Source: Sipunculus nudus (lineage: Eukaryota > Annelida > Sipuncula > Golfingiida > Sipunculidae). From it: a DNA stretch of 64,000 nucleotides. Positions 20,011 through 31,799 of the stretch are shown in pieces. The stretch covers positions 75,342,401 through 75,406,400 of the forward strand of contig CM049315.1 in the NCBI GenBank assembly GCA_026874595.1, given 5' to 3'. The notes below the pieces were generated by a model. That model had not been told where the DNA came from. It made no database searches and was given only the letters and a program-made list of their open reading frames with translations. The position numbers and the translations under genes are program-made. Numbering within the stretch: position 1 is the first letter of the stretch; every line of letters starts with the position of its first letter.

Positions 20011-20990
20011 CTGGTTTGCATTAAACTTTCTTGAAAAATAACAAATTGGATGATCTATGCCATCATTGCCTTCTTGTAACAACACAGCACCAGCATCACT
20101 AGCATCTACAGCTAACTTAAAAGGTACAGAAAAGTATGAAGCTACCAAACCTGGTGAGCTTTGCAGAATCGCTTTCAAATTCTGAAATGCATTTTCACAC
20201 TGAGCATTCCATACAAACTTTTGTTTCTTGTTTAACAAATTAGTCAAAGGTTCAGCTACAGCAGAAACATTTGGACAAAACTTCCTATAATATCCAACCA
20301 TACCAAGAAAATGCATTATTTGCTTTTTGTTTTCTTGTCTAGGTTTTACTTGACCCTGCCCTACAATATGACCCAAAAATGTTACTTGTGCATGACAAAA
20401 CACAGATTTTACTAAGTTGATGGTCAGACGTGCTTCACTGAGTCTTCCGAAGAGGTCGCGAAGAATCTGCAGATGTTTCTCCCAGGTGTCGCTGTACATG
20501 ATAAGGGTATCAATATATGCGTCGCCGCCCTGAATGTCCTTGAAAACCAGATGGAAGAGGCGGTTGAACGTGGCTGGCGAGATCTTCATGCCAAAAGGCA
20601 TAACTTTATATTGGTACAGTCCTTGCGGCGTCACAAATGCGGACACTTCTTTCGCTCGTTCTGTAAGCGGAACTTCCCAGAATCCTTTTAGCAAGTCAAA
20701 CTTGGAAACATATCTGGAGCTACCGACTCTATCAATACAATACTCAATCCTCGGAACCAGGAACGTGTCAGTCTCGGTGACAGAGTTCAGTTTTCGATCT
20801 GTGCACATACGGTAACTTCCATCAGGTTTTGGCACAAGAATACATGGTGAACTCCAGTGACTGTTACTAGGTTCAATAAAATCAGCAAATATTGAATCTC
20901 ATCCTGTAGATACTTTTGCTTTTCTGGATTCAGTCTATAATGATGCTGCTTGACTATGCTTGCCTCGCCAACATTGACGTCATGGCACAA
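20011..20990 (-). pseudogene. Reverse transcriptase and start of RNase H, Gmr1-like element
   Basis: Starts near HDVNVGEASIVKQHHYRLNP and, after a frame change near 20830, continues with MPKPDGSYRMCTDRKLNSV. Motifs in order: FDLLKGFW (first catalytic Asp kept), VMPFGMKISPATF, AYIDTLIMYSD, FLGHIVGQG, FLGMVGYYRKF and PICYFSRKFNANQ. The YxDD box reads YIDT: the last Asp is Thr (codon 20506-20508), which should kill polymerase activity. Confidence 0.93.
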
Positions 20991-21600
20991 TATGTTAGTT
21001 CGCGTTGGAATATATCAATAAACATATGTTCAAAATTCCGTAGCAGGTTCTTAAGGTCTTGTTGTTGTTGTGCGGTAAGGTGTGACAGTTTGGCATCAAG
21101 GTTGTTAAGCACGTCTGAGTTTTTTAATGGTACTGTTCGACACTGAATGTCTACATCACATTTACAATCATTATCTACTTTAACTAGGTCAGGGTCAGTT
21201 TTTACACAATTAAAAGCAGTAACATTATGTACAACATCTGATGTGCTATTTCTTTCATAATATGGTTTCAACATGTTAACATGGCTCAGTTGTTTCTTCT
21301 TACGCCTATCTGGTGTCAACAGTATGTAATTTAAATCACTGACTTTCTTGTCAACAATGTAAGGACCAAAATACCTATCTTGCAGAGGTCTGCCAGAGAT
21401 GGGAAGTTAGGCAAGGACCTTTTCACCAGGCTCAAACGTCCCGCTTACAGTGTGCTTGTCATACTTTGTTTTCATTTTATTTTGTGCAGATTTTAGATTA
21501 GACTTTGCAACCTCACAAGCATTGTGTAGTTTAGTGCGAAAGTCTGAGACATACTGCAACAAATTAAGAAAATCAGGATTTTCACACAAGAGTTTTTCTT
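20990..21600 (-). pseudogene. Integrase C-terminal region and linker, Gmr1-like element
   Basis: Segments KMKTKYDKHTV, FEPGEKVLA (the GPF/Y-type region) and RKKKQLSHVNMLKPYYERN lead into LSHLTAQQQQDLKNLLRNFE, which directly precedes RT in gypsy-like polyproteins. Interrupted by a stop near 21405. Confidence 0.8.
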
Positions 21601-21681
21601 TAAGCAGTTTTAATGGACCGCGAACTAAGTGTCCAAAAACTAGTTCTACAACTCTTGGAAGGATTCTCTAACAGCAAAAAG

Positions 21682-22306
21682 CTATAGATGGATTCCTTCA
21701 TCCCAGTCTTTCTGTGTGTCATAGCAATAAGTCCTAATCATTTTTTTTAATGTCTGATGAAAACGCTCGAGGACGCCCCGACTCTCAGGATGGTATGGCG
21801 AAGAGCTGTACTGTGCTATACCTAGCTCAAGCATAACTTGCTGGAATAAGCCAGACATATCATTAGAGCCTTGGTCAGACTGGACGGATTTTGGTAATCC
21901 AAAAGCTGTAAAAAACTTGGTCAGAGCTTTGACAACACTTTTGGCATTAATTTTGCGCAATGTTATTGCCCCAGGGAACCTGGTAGATGCGCACATAATT
22001 GTCAGCAAGTATTCATGTCCAGATTTTGTTTTGGGCAGTGGTTCAACGCAATCAACAATAATCCTACTAAATGGTTCCTCAAAAGCAGGAATAGGCCTAA
22101 GTGGGGCTTTAGGAGGATTCTGATTGGGCTTGCCTACCATCTGCATGGCATGTGTGGCACGATTTACAATATTGTACAACATCAGTCAGGTAAGGCCAAT
22201 AGAGGTGTGCACTAACTTTCAGATAAGTTTTATTTATATCTAAATGGCCAGACAAAGGAGCCTCATGTGCCATGCTTAGAATTTCATTTCGAAAGCTTTT
22301 GGGCAT
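21682..22306 (-). pseudogene. Integrase of Gmr1-like element (zinc finger and core)
   Basis: HHCC finger in 22109-22306: H..AHEAPLSGHLDINKTY with CKSCHTC. The core overlaps in another frame from 22182: IIVDCVEPLPKTKSGHEYLL (first Asp), FGLPKSVQSDQGSND (second Asp), PYHPESRGVLERFHQTLK (catalytic Glu). A frameshift separates finger and core. Lies upstream of RT in coding direction. Confidence 0.92.
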
Positions 22307-22739
22307 TACTATTTGATGTTTGATGGCCCAATCATCATCAGCGCATACATCAGGTGGTCGCTATTTACGCATAAGCACTCCATTTTAACATAGAAAAAAA
22401 CTGGGTTCTGAGAGAGTTCATCTTTAGAAACTGCCCTGGGAAACAAACATGAATTATCAGTGTCCTTATGCTGTTCCGCGATAAATTCTGACCTTGAAAA
22501 TGCTGCATCCTGTACGGGCGAGTCATTAGACGAGTCACTAGTGACTCCCAGAGTGTTATTATCAGGACCATTATCCTCATGTGTGTTATTCTTAGCCATA
22601 GATCTAGCACATGAAGGATACAAACCAGGAATTTCCTGACCTTCAGGATCAGTGCTCTGATCAAGAGACGGCTTTTCTGTCACCATGGTACAGGCTGTAC
22701 TTTGTCACCTGCAACATCATTGCCTAGTAGCAACTGAAT

Positions 22740-23072
22740 TCACTTAAAGGGTAAAGTAGTTCTTATGCCCACAGTAATATTCCCAGAAATTATATCTAAC
22801 TTTAAATGTATACTGCGAAGCGGAACTGAAGTGTGCCTGTCTGAAAACGCACCATTTACAAGTGCATGTGCACCAGTAAAAGACCTATTAGAAAATGGCA
22901 AAGTGTCTGCTAACATGAGAGTTTGGCCTGAACCAGTGTCTCTCATAATTCTAATCGGGGTAAAGTCTGAAAAGTCACCTGAAAGTGATACAAAACATTC
23001 ATGTATGAATGGCTCAAATAACTCCATTTCAGAGTCAGGAGAGGAATCTACTACCTCAGTTTCATCAAACAT
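22740..23072 (-). pseudogene. Retroviral-type aspartic protease, Gmr1-like element
   Basis: Contains IRIMRDTGSGQTLMLADTLP; the catalytic Asp codon is at 22938-22940. DTG/SG is the active-site motif of retroelement proteases. Followed by a non-conserved linker (22309-22686) before integrase. Confidence 0.85.
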
Positions 23073-23527
23073 TGACAGTGTCAGTCATAAACTCTTTTTC
23101 AGAGTCAAATAAGGAAACTATATCCTTTTTACCAACAAACTCCTCATGGGAGTCAACAGAGGAATTTTCCTCAGCAGAAACAAACTTCTGTTTGTCATAA
23201 GAGGACCTGGCCTCATATGAAATACTCTCACAAGAGTCACAAAAGGACTTAGCCGTATTCAGAGAATACTCCTCGCAGGAGTCCTGAAAGGACCTAGCCT
23301 TATTAAATTCCTCGCGGGAATCAACAGGTTTTTACACCGCAAGCTACAGATTCTTCTTTGGAGTCAGACGGCACGTTGGCCTCTGTAGCATCGAACTCTT
23401 TTTTAGAGTCAATAAAGGAGGTGTACCCCTTATTTACATGAAAAGAGCCTAGCTATTGTACTATGCTATGCATAGATTTTGAAACAAAACCAGATGGTTT
23501 GCTATTTGGTTTATTCGCAAGTTTTCA

Positions 23528-23569
23528 GCAGTCAGATTTTAGATGACCTTCCTTTTTGCTGTAATTATA
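23528..23569 (-). pseudogene. Decayed CCHC zinc knuckle of gag
   Basis: Reads YNYSKKEGHLKSDC. The spacing is that of CX2CX4HX4C, but the first two cysteines are now Tyr and Ser; an in-frame TGA follows at once. Marks the end of gag. Confidence 0.65.
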
Positions 23570-23737
23570 GATTTTCTTTGAAAATGACTGGCCTTGGTTG
23601 GATTCAGACACAGTGGACGTGGACTGAGGTGTAGCAATGGACTATGCTGAACTATCAGGACTACTAGTACTGGGTGAATGCGCTTTAAACTTCTTTTGAC
23701 CATACTGATTTACATTCTTGTTTGTGAATTACTGGTT

Positions 23738-24726
23738 TTATTTGCTAGTAAAGGAAATTTTGTGTGTTAATGAATAATCATCAGCTAATTGAGCAGCAAT
23801 GTCAAGTGTTTCAGGACTTTTCTCACCAAGAAAAGTTTTAACATCTGCATTAATGCAGCGCTCAAATTCTTCAAGCAAAATCAACTGGCGCAAATTGTCA
23901 TAATCTTTCATTACATTTTTAGAACTACACCAGCGATCAAACAACTGCTCTTTTGTCCTAGCAAATTCGACGTAGGTCTGTTCTTTGCGCTTTTCCCAAT
24001 TTCTGAATTTCTGGCGGTAAGCCTCCGGAACTAACTCATAACCTTTAAGGATTAACCGTTTTACCAGGCCATAGTCAGCATTAGCTTCTACTGAAAGCTC
24101 TGTATAAATTTCTCTGGCCTTGCGAGTCAATACACTTTGTAACAGCATTGTCCAATTTTTCCTAGACCATTTTAAATTTTCAGCTACTTTCTCAAAATGT
24201 AAGAAATATTTATCAACCTCTTTTTCTTGAAAAGGTGGGACAAGTCTAATGTGTTTAGTAACATCAAAACTATGAGTTGGGGCAGCACGTAGACTATGTT
24301 CTAGTTTAAGTCTTTCTAACTCCAGTCGTTTAAACTCAATTTCTTTTTTTCTTTTTCTAGTCTGTCTCTTTCTATTTCTTTTTCTAGTCTTTCTCGATCT
24401 ATTTCTTTTTCTAGTCTTTCTCTTTCTATTTACTTTTGTTTTTCTAATTCCCTCTCTTTTAACGCTAGCTCATATTGCATTTCCAACTTTTTAAATTCTA
24501 ATTGCATAGCATGGCTGTCATTTTAAGTTTTCACTTCACTCTCTTCAATTAAACCATGGCTAACTAGATCCTGCATGATTTTAGCAATGATATAAGGCTT
24601 TCTCAAAGCTTTTTTCACACTAAGCCCTAAGTGTTGTCCCAAACGCAACAACTGTTCCTTTTTCAACTGTTCAAGTTGATCATGGTCGGGATCGTCAACA
24701 AATGTCTCAGGTTTGAAATCTGCCAT
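23738..24726 (-). pseudogene. gag of Gmr1-like element with SCAN-like domain
   Basis: Start at MADFKPETFVDDPDHDQLEQ (ATG 24724-24726), then a highly charged KER-rich helix with in-frame stops (24523 and about 24435), then APTHSFDVTKHIRLVPPFQE and a SCAN-like stretch: VPEAYRQKFRNWEKRKEQTY, FARTKEQLFDRW, LRQLILLEEFERCINADVKT, FLGEKSPETLDIAAQLADDY. SCAN domains of vertebrate zinc-finger genes are known to derive from Gmr1-like gag, which agrees with the pol order. Confidence 0.82.
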
Positions 24727-24873
24727 GTTAAGATGTTTAAACAATAACAAAAAAAAAAACACTGAGATAAATCCTGTAAACAATCTAATGTAAACGATGT
24801 GAAATCTTGTAAACAATGTATTGTAAACAATGTGTCTAGGTCAAGGCCTAATAAATTTTCAAAACTATTAAGC

Positions 24874-24891
24874 TTTCCAGACGAGCCCACA
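24874..24891 (-). other. Primer binding site, tRNA-Pro-like
   Basis: Six bases inside the 5' LTR the - strand reads TGTGGGCTCGTCTGGAAA, matching 14 of 18 positions of the classical proline-tRNA primer site of retroviruses. Inference from similarity; the mismatches fit an old copy. Confidence 0.55.
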
Positions 24892-24897
24892 ATTTCA

Positions 24898-25749
24898 TAC
24901 TACAGAACCTAATATCAACAGATCACGTAGCCGTGACGAACACAGATTTTGTAATAGAGATAAAAAAAATCCGATTCTGTAACACTAGACAGTGTGAAAT
25001 GTCTAGGGGAATGAATAAAGAAGTCGATTTTTGTTAACAAATAATTATAATTTTATTCTTTAAACAATCCTAACATTACAATACACTAAATCAATACAAT
25101 TTCACAGTACAACAACAGTACAACAGCAAATCAATACAAGTATATAATTATAAAGAGTACAGTACCTGTATACCACCAGGTAACGTACAACCCAGATGAA
25201 CAGTTCACACAAATCTTCTCAGAGAATTACAGTCCAGTTCATTCACAAAATCAATCCGTTGTAATCCCAAAGTGAAGTTCTTGTTATAATCCCGAAAGCA
25301 AACTGAAGACTATATAAGATCCGTCACAAACTTAGGAGAAAATCTATAATTGCCGCACTTACCGGAAAAGGTCCACAACTAACTTACACGCTTCTGTGTC
25401 CGCTGCAATATTTCTCTCCTCTCCCCTTGGCTCTAAAACACAGCCCCTTATTTATAACTTTCACCTCTAGCCGAGAACTTTGCATTTCTCGAACAATCCA
25501 AAGAACCTAACAGGATACACAGTACACACGCTTTACAGGTAACATCTAGAACAACATCGCTGTGTTCTACATATAAGGGTTCACTCGTGGGCCGGCCTGG
25601 CTCGTCCAGGTGAGAAAGCCCCAGACTAGCATGACAGCTGTTTACACGTGAGACCCCACGCGTGGGCCAGGCTATTCCGTCATAGCAACAGAAAAAGCTA
25701 GCGCTGGACAAACACACTGCTGCATACAATAAAAGAGACATCTATAACA
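24898..25749 (-). repeat. 5' LTR of Gmr1-like element
   Basis: Nearly the same sequence as 16100-16991 with small indels. The inner end (TACTACAGAACC) has lost the terminal dinucleotide. TTATAAATAA on the - strand (25448-25457) is a likely TATA box and AATAAA lies near 25050. Followed by the target duplication ACATAC at 25750-25755. Confidence 0.9.
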
Positions 25750-25773
25750 ACATACACATATTGCTCCAAATTT

Positions 25774-27777
25774 AAAACTAGTGGCCCATGGGCCATGACG
25801 CTCAGCTGAATTCAAGGAATGTTGAACAATGAGCAAAATGACAGTGAGAGTGCAAAAAATCATGAATTTTGTGAAGAATCCTAAGAAATGGGTTTCAGTG
25901 GGCTTTTGGACAGATGACCACTTCATTTGAAGGTCTCATAAATAGAAATTAATGTGTAAAAATTTGAAAAAATACAGGTAGTGCCAACAGTCTGCAAGAA
26001 CTGATGAAACACTGCATGATCAATATACATGCAAAGAATCATGGAAATCAATGCATTAGTTATTCATACACTGGAGCTTTTGTATCACATGTTTAATAAT
26101 TCGGGGGGGGGGGGGGGGGAATATGAGCCCAATGGCTCGGAGAATAAGGGTAACAGAGACTTTATTTCAATTTTCATAAAGACTTTTCATGGACCTCCTT
26201 AGATGTCAAGTATGAAGATATTAGGTCAAGGGGTTACTATTTGTGCCCTCTAACAATATGAGGCTTTATTTGAAGGTCTCAAAAATAGAAAAAAAAATGT
26301 AAAAAATTTGAAAAAAGGCACCTGTGGGTCACATCGCTCAGCTGAATTTTGGAAAATATTAGTAACTGCAAAATATTTTTATTTCCTTTGGTTTTTCATG
26401 TATATTGTCATTTGAAAAGCTATGAGAAAATGGCCCTGCTAAAATGAAACTCTGTAAATTATAGAATAATGGACATGAGCTAAACCATTTAGTGATGCAC
26501 CAAGGGAAAACATGGGCCTACGGTAAGTGTTATATAAAAGTGACATTCCATAAACAAATAATGTGTGAAGGTAATTATAAGTTTTCAAAAAGTTAAATAT
26601 ATGGCCATATGAGTTAAAAATTAATCCCACAAACTTTGACCAATATTCCTAATTTTAATACTAAGTTAACAGTGTTATTCACACCTAGGCCCCGCCAACT
26701 TTAAGAGATATGAATGAAATGCCACAAAGTATTTATATCTTCTTAAATCTTGTCAGTTAGCACTTACATTAGATCCTAATATTTTATCACATTTGAATAT
26801 TAGGATTAAATTCCTGAACATTTTTTTTTTCTTTAAAAAAAATTAAAATTGTCCAAGTCTCAACAAAAAGAATTTATTTAACAATAAAATTATAAGATTC
26901 ATCTTGTTTTTTAGTCCTGTGTATTGAAGGGGTGGAGGGGGGGGGGGGAGGGGGAGGGCTTCTCTGTTGTTACTGCTTGTTGCTGAAAAAAGTGTTAATT
27001 ATAAGATTCATCTTGGTGGTTTTAACTGCAGACAGGCTGATCAAGCTCAACTCAGTGGAGAGAGGGTCTGCCCTGGTGAAGGGATTACATAACAGCAGCC
27101 TGGGGAGCATAGAGAGCTACACTGAATGACCTACAGTGACCAAAGTGGACTGCTTGACAATTTAAGGGAATACAAAAAGAGCCTCCAAAAAATTCAATAA
27201 CTAGCCTAATTTTGCAGCTTTTATTTTCAAATTACAGATTTTAACAGATTAAATCCTTATGTGTACATGCTGTGAAAATTTAATCCACAGTACTTAAGGG
27301 AATAAAACGTGCCGTGGCCAAAGTTAGGCAAAATTGAAGGTACCAATTTTTTATTTTTGTTAATATATAAAAATATTAAAAGATTTTGATCTAATTATGG
27401 ATATACAATTTAATTTTGATAAATTAAAGTTATATTACTGGAAAAAAGTCCTTAGCTTTATCATGTTTTGTGTTAAGTGATCAAATATCTTTCTTGATTT
27501 TTACAAAAAGGATTATGTTTGAAACCCATAACTTTTTTAAATATATAATACAGACCTAATTTCTGGCATGGAATATTGATGGTTAATATGAGGAAGAACA
27601 GATGAGTGTTTTTTTTATATTAGGCAGTCCTGAAGTGTGAAAATAGGTTTTTAATAAAAAGAAGTTGAGGTTTATTCCTAGGTCTTACGGTTTCAAAACG
27701 TGCCACATCTACGGACGGACGGACGACGGACAATGGACCACGACTATAGGTCAGACTACTTATAGTCAGCTGAGCTA
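25774..27777 (-). repeat. Palindrome-ended repeat, composite copy
   Basis: On the + strand it starts TGGCCCATGGGCCATGACGC then TCAGCTGAA and ends ATAGTCAGCTGAGCTA after ACGGACGGACGACGGACAAT. The right part (27170-27777) matches the module of 17460-17990; the left part contains sequence of the ~340-bp GGTGGCGCCACC series and two G-runs (26104, 26939). Probably several insertions fused. Confidence 0.55.
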
Positions 27778-27779
27778 AA

Positions 27780-28825
27780 AATACAGGTGGTCCCACCAGT
27801 CCGCAGGAACTGATGAAACACTCCATGATCAATATGCATGCAAAAAAAACATGGCCATCAGTGCACTAGTTATTCAGATACTGGAGTTTTGTATCATATT
27901 TTTAATTATTCTGAAAGGTACTTACGAGCCGATAGCTTGGAGGATCTAGGTATCAGCTAGAGACCTAATTTCAGGTTTCGACAGAGACTTTTCATGGACT
28001 CCCTTGATGTCAAGTAAGAAGATTCCAGGTCCAGTGGTTACGATTTGTGCCTTGTTAACAGATGACAGCTTCTCTGAAGCTCTCAAAATAAAGAAAAAAA
28101 ATGTAAAATTGGAATAAATACAGGTGGCGCCACCAGTTTGCAGGAACTGATGGAACACTCCATTTTCAATATTCATGCAAATAATAATAGTGATCAATGC
28201 ATTAATTATTCAGATACTGGAGCTTTTGTATCATATTTTTTATTATTCTGAGGGGTACTTACGGGCCCCATAGCTCATATGATATGGGTAGCAGAGACCT
28301 AATTTCAGGTTTCTAAGGAGACTTTTCATGGACCTCCCTTGATGTCAAGTAAGAAGATTCCAGGTCCAGTGGTTACAATTTGTACCCTGTTTACAGGTGA
28401 CAACTTCTTCAAAGGTCTCAAAATAGAGAAAAAAATCCATAAAAATTTGAAAAAAAATACAGGTGGCGCCACCAGTTTGCAGAAACTGATGGAACACTCC
28501 ATGATCAATGTTCTTGCAGAGAATCATGGTGATGAATGCAGTAGTTATTCAGCTACTTGACCTTTGTATCAATTTTTTTTATTATTCTGGGGGGTACTTT
28601 CGAGACCCATAGCTCAGAGAATATGGGTAACAGAGACCTGATTTCAAGTTTCCAAGGAGATTTTTTTTTCAAGGACCTCCCAGGATGTCAAGTTGGAAGA
28701 TTCCAGCTCCAGCGGTTACGATTAGTGCCCTGTTAATGGAAGGTACAGCCGAACGACCGGACGGACGGACGACGAAGGAAGAGTGATCGCTATAGCTCAG
28801 ATGACTTTCAGTCAGATAAGCTAAA
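27780..28825 (+). repeat. ~340-bp repeat, three tandem copies
   Basis: Units begin near 27783, 28123 and 28461 with ACAGGTGG...CCACCAGT, then GCAGAAACTGATGGAACACT, ATTATTCTG, GGTACTTACG, GATTCCAGGTCCAG and TGCCCTGTTAA. The last unit ends in ACGGACGGACGACGAAGG and the same TAGCTCAG-type palindrome as the longer family. Single copies: 35730-36085, 59000-59495. Confidence 0.75.
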
Positions 28826-28999
28826 AAACATACATTGCGCACCCCCTGCATTAAGATAAGGGCATTTTCAGCACATTGTGACAAGTGCTCATCATTTGCA
28901 CACACAAAAAAAACATATTGGAATTTTTTTACTGAAAAAAAGAGGGGGAAAAGTGCTGCAAAAAAAAGTGAAAAAAAGTAACTAATGCTATTTTCAGCA

Positions 29000-30050
29000 A
29001 GTCCTAAAAAAAGTGACTCTTTTTAAAAAGAGTGATTTGACAGGCTTGAATGTCACTTGCAGAATTGATGTTTCACTATGACTGATTAATTTTGAGCAAT
29101 ATTTGAAACAAAAGTTTTGATATTTCGCCAACTAATGCATGGATTGTTTGAAAATTTCTGTGCTTATTCATCTTTAATAGGACTATCTTACGTATGGAAC
29201 TAGTGGCGCCACCAATCCACCTATATTCGTATTTTTATTATTAAGTCAGCCATCTGTCTCAGACTCTCCCTGTTAGCATAAATTATAACCATTAGACCTA
29301 GAAAGTTCTTGCTCAACATACAAACAAGTCTTGGTGAAATCTCTGTGCAAACCTGGAATACGATCAACATGACCTACATTCTGTGAGCTATGCCTTTAAA
29401 ACATGATTTTAGCACTCTTCTGATTATCCAAGACTGTTGAACAAAAATTCACAATTGTGCTTTAATACTGAATTAAATTTGTTGTAATTCATTTGAACAC
29501 TGTGACCCATGGGTCCATTGTTTTGAGGTGTAAACCACCTGATTTTTAATTTTACCTAATCTTAAAATTTATGTACATCTGCAGAATTTCATTTGGTTTG
29601 GGACTACATGACAAGGTGGCAGCACATACATCCTCTTTTATATTTTGGTATCACACAGCCACGGGAACAACCACACCTTCTGGTGAGGGGTGTGTAATCA
29701 ATCCCCATTCCTAAAAGCCTTATAATTTGCCATTGGCAACATGATACGTGGCTGCAGGGCACAGCCTTCCCAGTAAGAACAAATACACCACCAAGCAGAG
29801 CATCCACTCACAAAAGGGGCTCAATAAGACTTGATGTATCAAACTCTAGTCCTTGTCAGTATAAAAATCTTGTAAATTTAACCTAGTAACCTGAAAATAT
29901 ACTAATAGAGCTCTTTACCTATGGATAGGAGAACAATATTGAAAGATTGAAGATTTGTTGCAAAAGCGTTTGGTTTATTATGTGCCCATGGTCTTTTAAG
30001 GAAGTGGGTCCTGTAAACTTAACCTTTGGACCTAACTAGGGATCCATGGG
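29000..30050. other. Unassigned intergenic stretch
   Basis: AT-rich. Contains an isolated GTGGCGCCACCAATCC at 29205 and, at about 29500-29520, GTGACCCATGGGTCCATTGT, a likely end of the CCCATGGG repeat family. No gene seen. Confidence 0.4.
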
Positions 30051-30099
30051 TCTAGAATTTGCCTAGAAGGATATGTTTATGAGCTTTTAGTATGGGTCC

Positions 30100-31180
30100 T
30101 TAGTATAATGGTCAGTTTGAAGCCAACATCTACCCAAACTGGAGTTATCATCCATAAACTAATTTGTGAATGCATGAGCCCTGTGACGTTGGCCTTTGAC
30201 CTATAGTGACCCCAAAATCAAAAGGAAACTTCTCTTATTGGCAGGTGCACCAAACGTGAAATATTTCAAGTTTGCGATGAAAAGTTTGGCTTAAAATGCA
30301 TCCATTATAGTGGGTCCTGTGACCTCAACCTTAGATCTCATGACCCCGGAATAAACGGAGTTCTTACTAGTGGTGGGCCATATATTACATAAGTCAAGTT
30401 TGAAACCAATACTTCAATCCAAACTGGTATTATCATCTGGAAACTAATGACTAGATGGATGGCCCCTGTGACCTTGAACCTTGTGACCCCAAAAACCATA
30501 AGTTTCTTCCACTATTGGCAGGTGAGCAATGTCTGGAAGATGGAAGGCTTATTGGGATGAAAAGTGTGGCTAAAAATACATCATAAATCTTTCTAAATAA
30601 GTGAGTCCTGTGACCTTGACCTTTGACCGTAAAATCAAAAGGAAACTTTCCCTCTTGGCAGGTGTGCAATATATGGGAGACAGAAGGTTTGCGATGAAAA
30701 GTTTGGCTTAAAATACATTCACAATCTTTTTAAAGAGGCGTTTCCTGTGACCTTGACCTTTGACGCCAAATTCAAGTTATCTTACATTTTTGGTGAGTCA
30801 TACATGTCAAAATTGAAACCAATAAGACAATCCAAACTGGAGTTATCATCTGGAAAAAAAAATGTAGACAGATGGCTCCTGTGACCTCAACATTTGACCT
30901 TGTGACCCTAAAATCAATCAGGTTCTTCCCCTATTGGCAGGTCAGCTATATGTGCAAGATGGAAGGTTTGGGATGAAAAGTTTGGCTTAAAATGCATCCA
31001 CAATCAGAAAAAGGGGTCCTGTGACCTTGACCTTTGACGCCAAAATCAATAGAGTTCTTGTGTTAGAGGTGGGCTATAAATAAGTCAAGTTTGAAATCCA
31101 TATATCAATCGAAACTGGAGTTATCATCAGGAAACTAATTTGATGGACATACAGAAAGACGAAAGGATGGACGGACAGGG
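30100..31180 (+). repeat. ~137-bp repeat series with GACCTTTGACC motifs
   Basis: CCTGTGACCT-type motifs recur at about 30180, 30313, 30464, 30606, 30743, 30880 and 31016, with linked TTCTTCCCTATTGGCAGGT, GATGGAAGGTTTG, AAGTTTGGCTTAAAATGCAT and CCAAACTGGAGTTATCATC. Closes with a GGATGGACGGACAGGG end. Related copies: 36090-36530 and 37030-37390. Confidence 0.75.
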
Positions 31181-31799
31181 TGATTAATATAGGGTGTCCG
31201 CTTATTCAGGCGGGGCCCTAATAAACACACAAGGTTTCAGGACACAGATGAAACCACAGTTGCGAATCTGATAGTATCAATATAATTTGGCAGTCTCAAA
31301 ATAAAAATAAAAATGCATCAAAATAGAAAAAATACAGGTGGCCCACCAGTCTTCAGAACTGAAGAAACCGATCGTAATCAATAAACACACTGGGTTTCAG
31401 GACACTGGATGAAACCACACCTGAGAAACTGAAATTATCATTTGATGGTCTCAAAAACAAATAAAAAAATCATAAAAATTATAACAAGGCCTACAGGCCT
31501 TATGCGAACCTGTGCAAAGTTTGGGAGTATGAATGGAGGTTTATTTTTAAAATTTAATATTGATCCTCTTAAGTCCTGCATATCTACCTTAGTCATTTTG
31601 ATTTCAGCAAAATGGACGTTTCGGACCTGCAAGTTTCAGACTAGGACATTTTAAAAACTAGTATATGGGTAGTCGACAGGCGACTATGTGTTTCCGCAGA
31701 AATCAGAGTGGGACGGGTGAAGTGAGGCATGGATTAAGTGGCAAGGGGAATAGAGTGAGGTGTGTTGCATATTAGCATGGATGTCTGCAACGTAAACGT

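Larger units (their letters stand above)
16100..25749 (-). mobile_element. Gmr1-like Ty3/gypsy LTR retrotransposon (decayed)
   Basis: A full-length element, coding on the - strand, bounded by LTRs of 892 and 852 bp that begin TG and end CA (right LTR's inner end mutated) and flanked by ACATAC on both sides. In element order it has a tRNA-Pro-like primer site, gag with a SCAN-like segment and decayed zinc knuckle, aspartic protease (DTG), integrase (HHCC, catalytic core), RT and RNase H, then LTR. Integrase before RT is the reverse of usual Ty3/gypsy order and is the hallmark of Gmr1-like elements. Frameshifts, stops and a lost RT active-site Asp show it is dead. A 2.6-kb repeat is nested in RNase H. 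Confidence 0.9.

Noticed and set aside
22765-23200. + strand open frames across the protease region
   Set aside because: Antisense shadows of the gag-protease region; the DTG protease motif is on the - strand.
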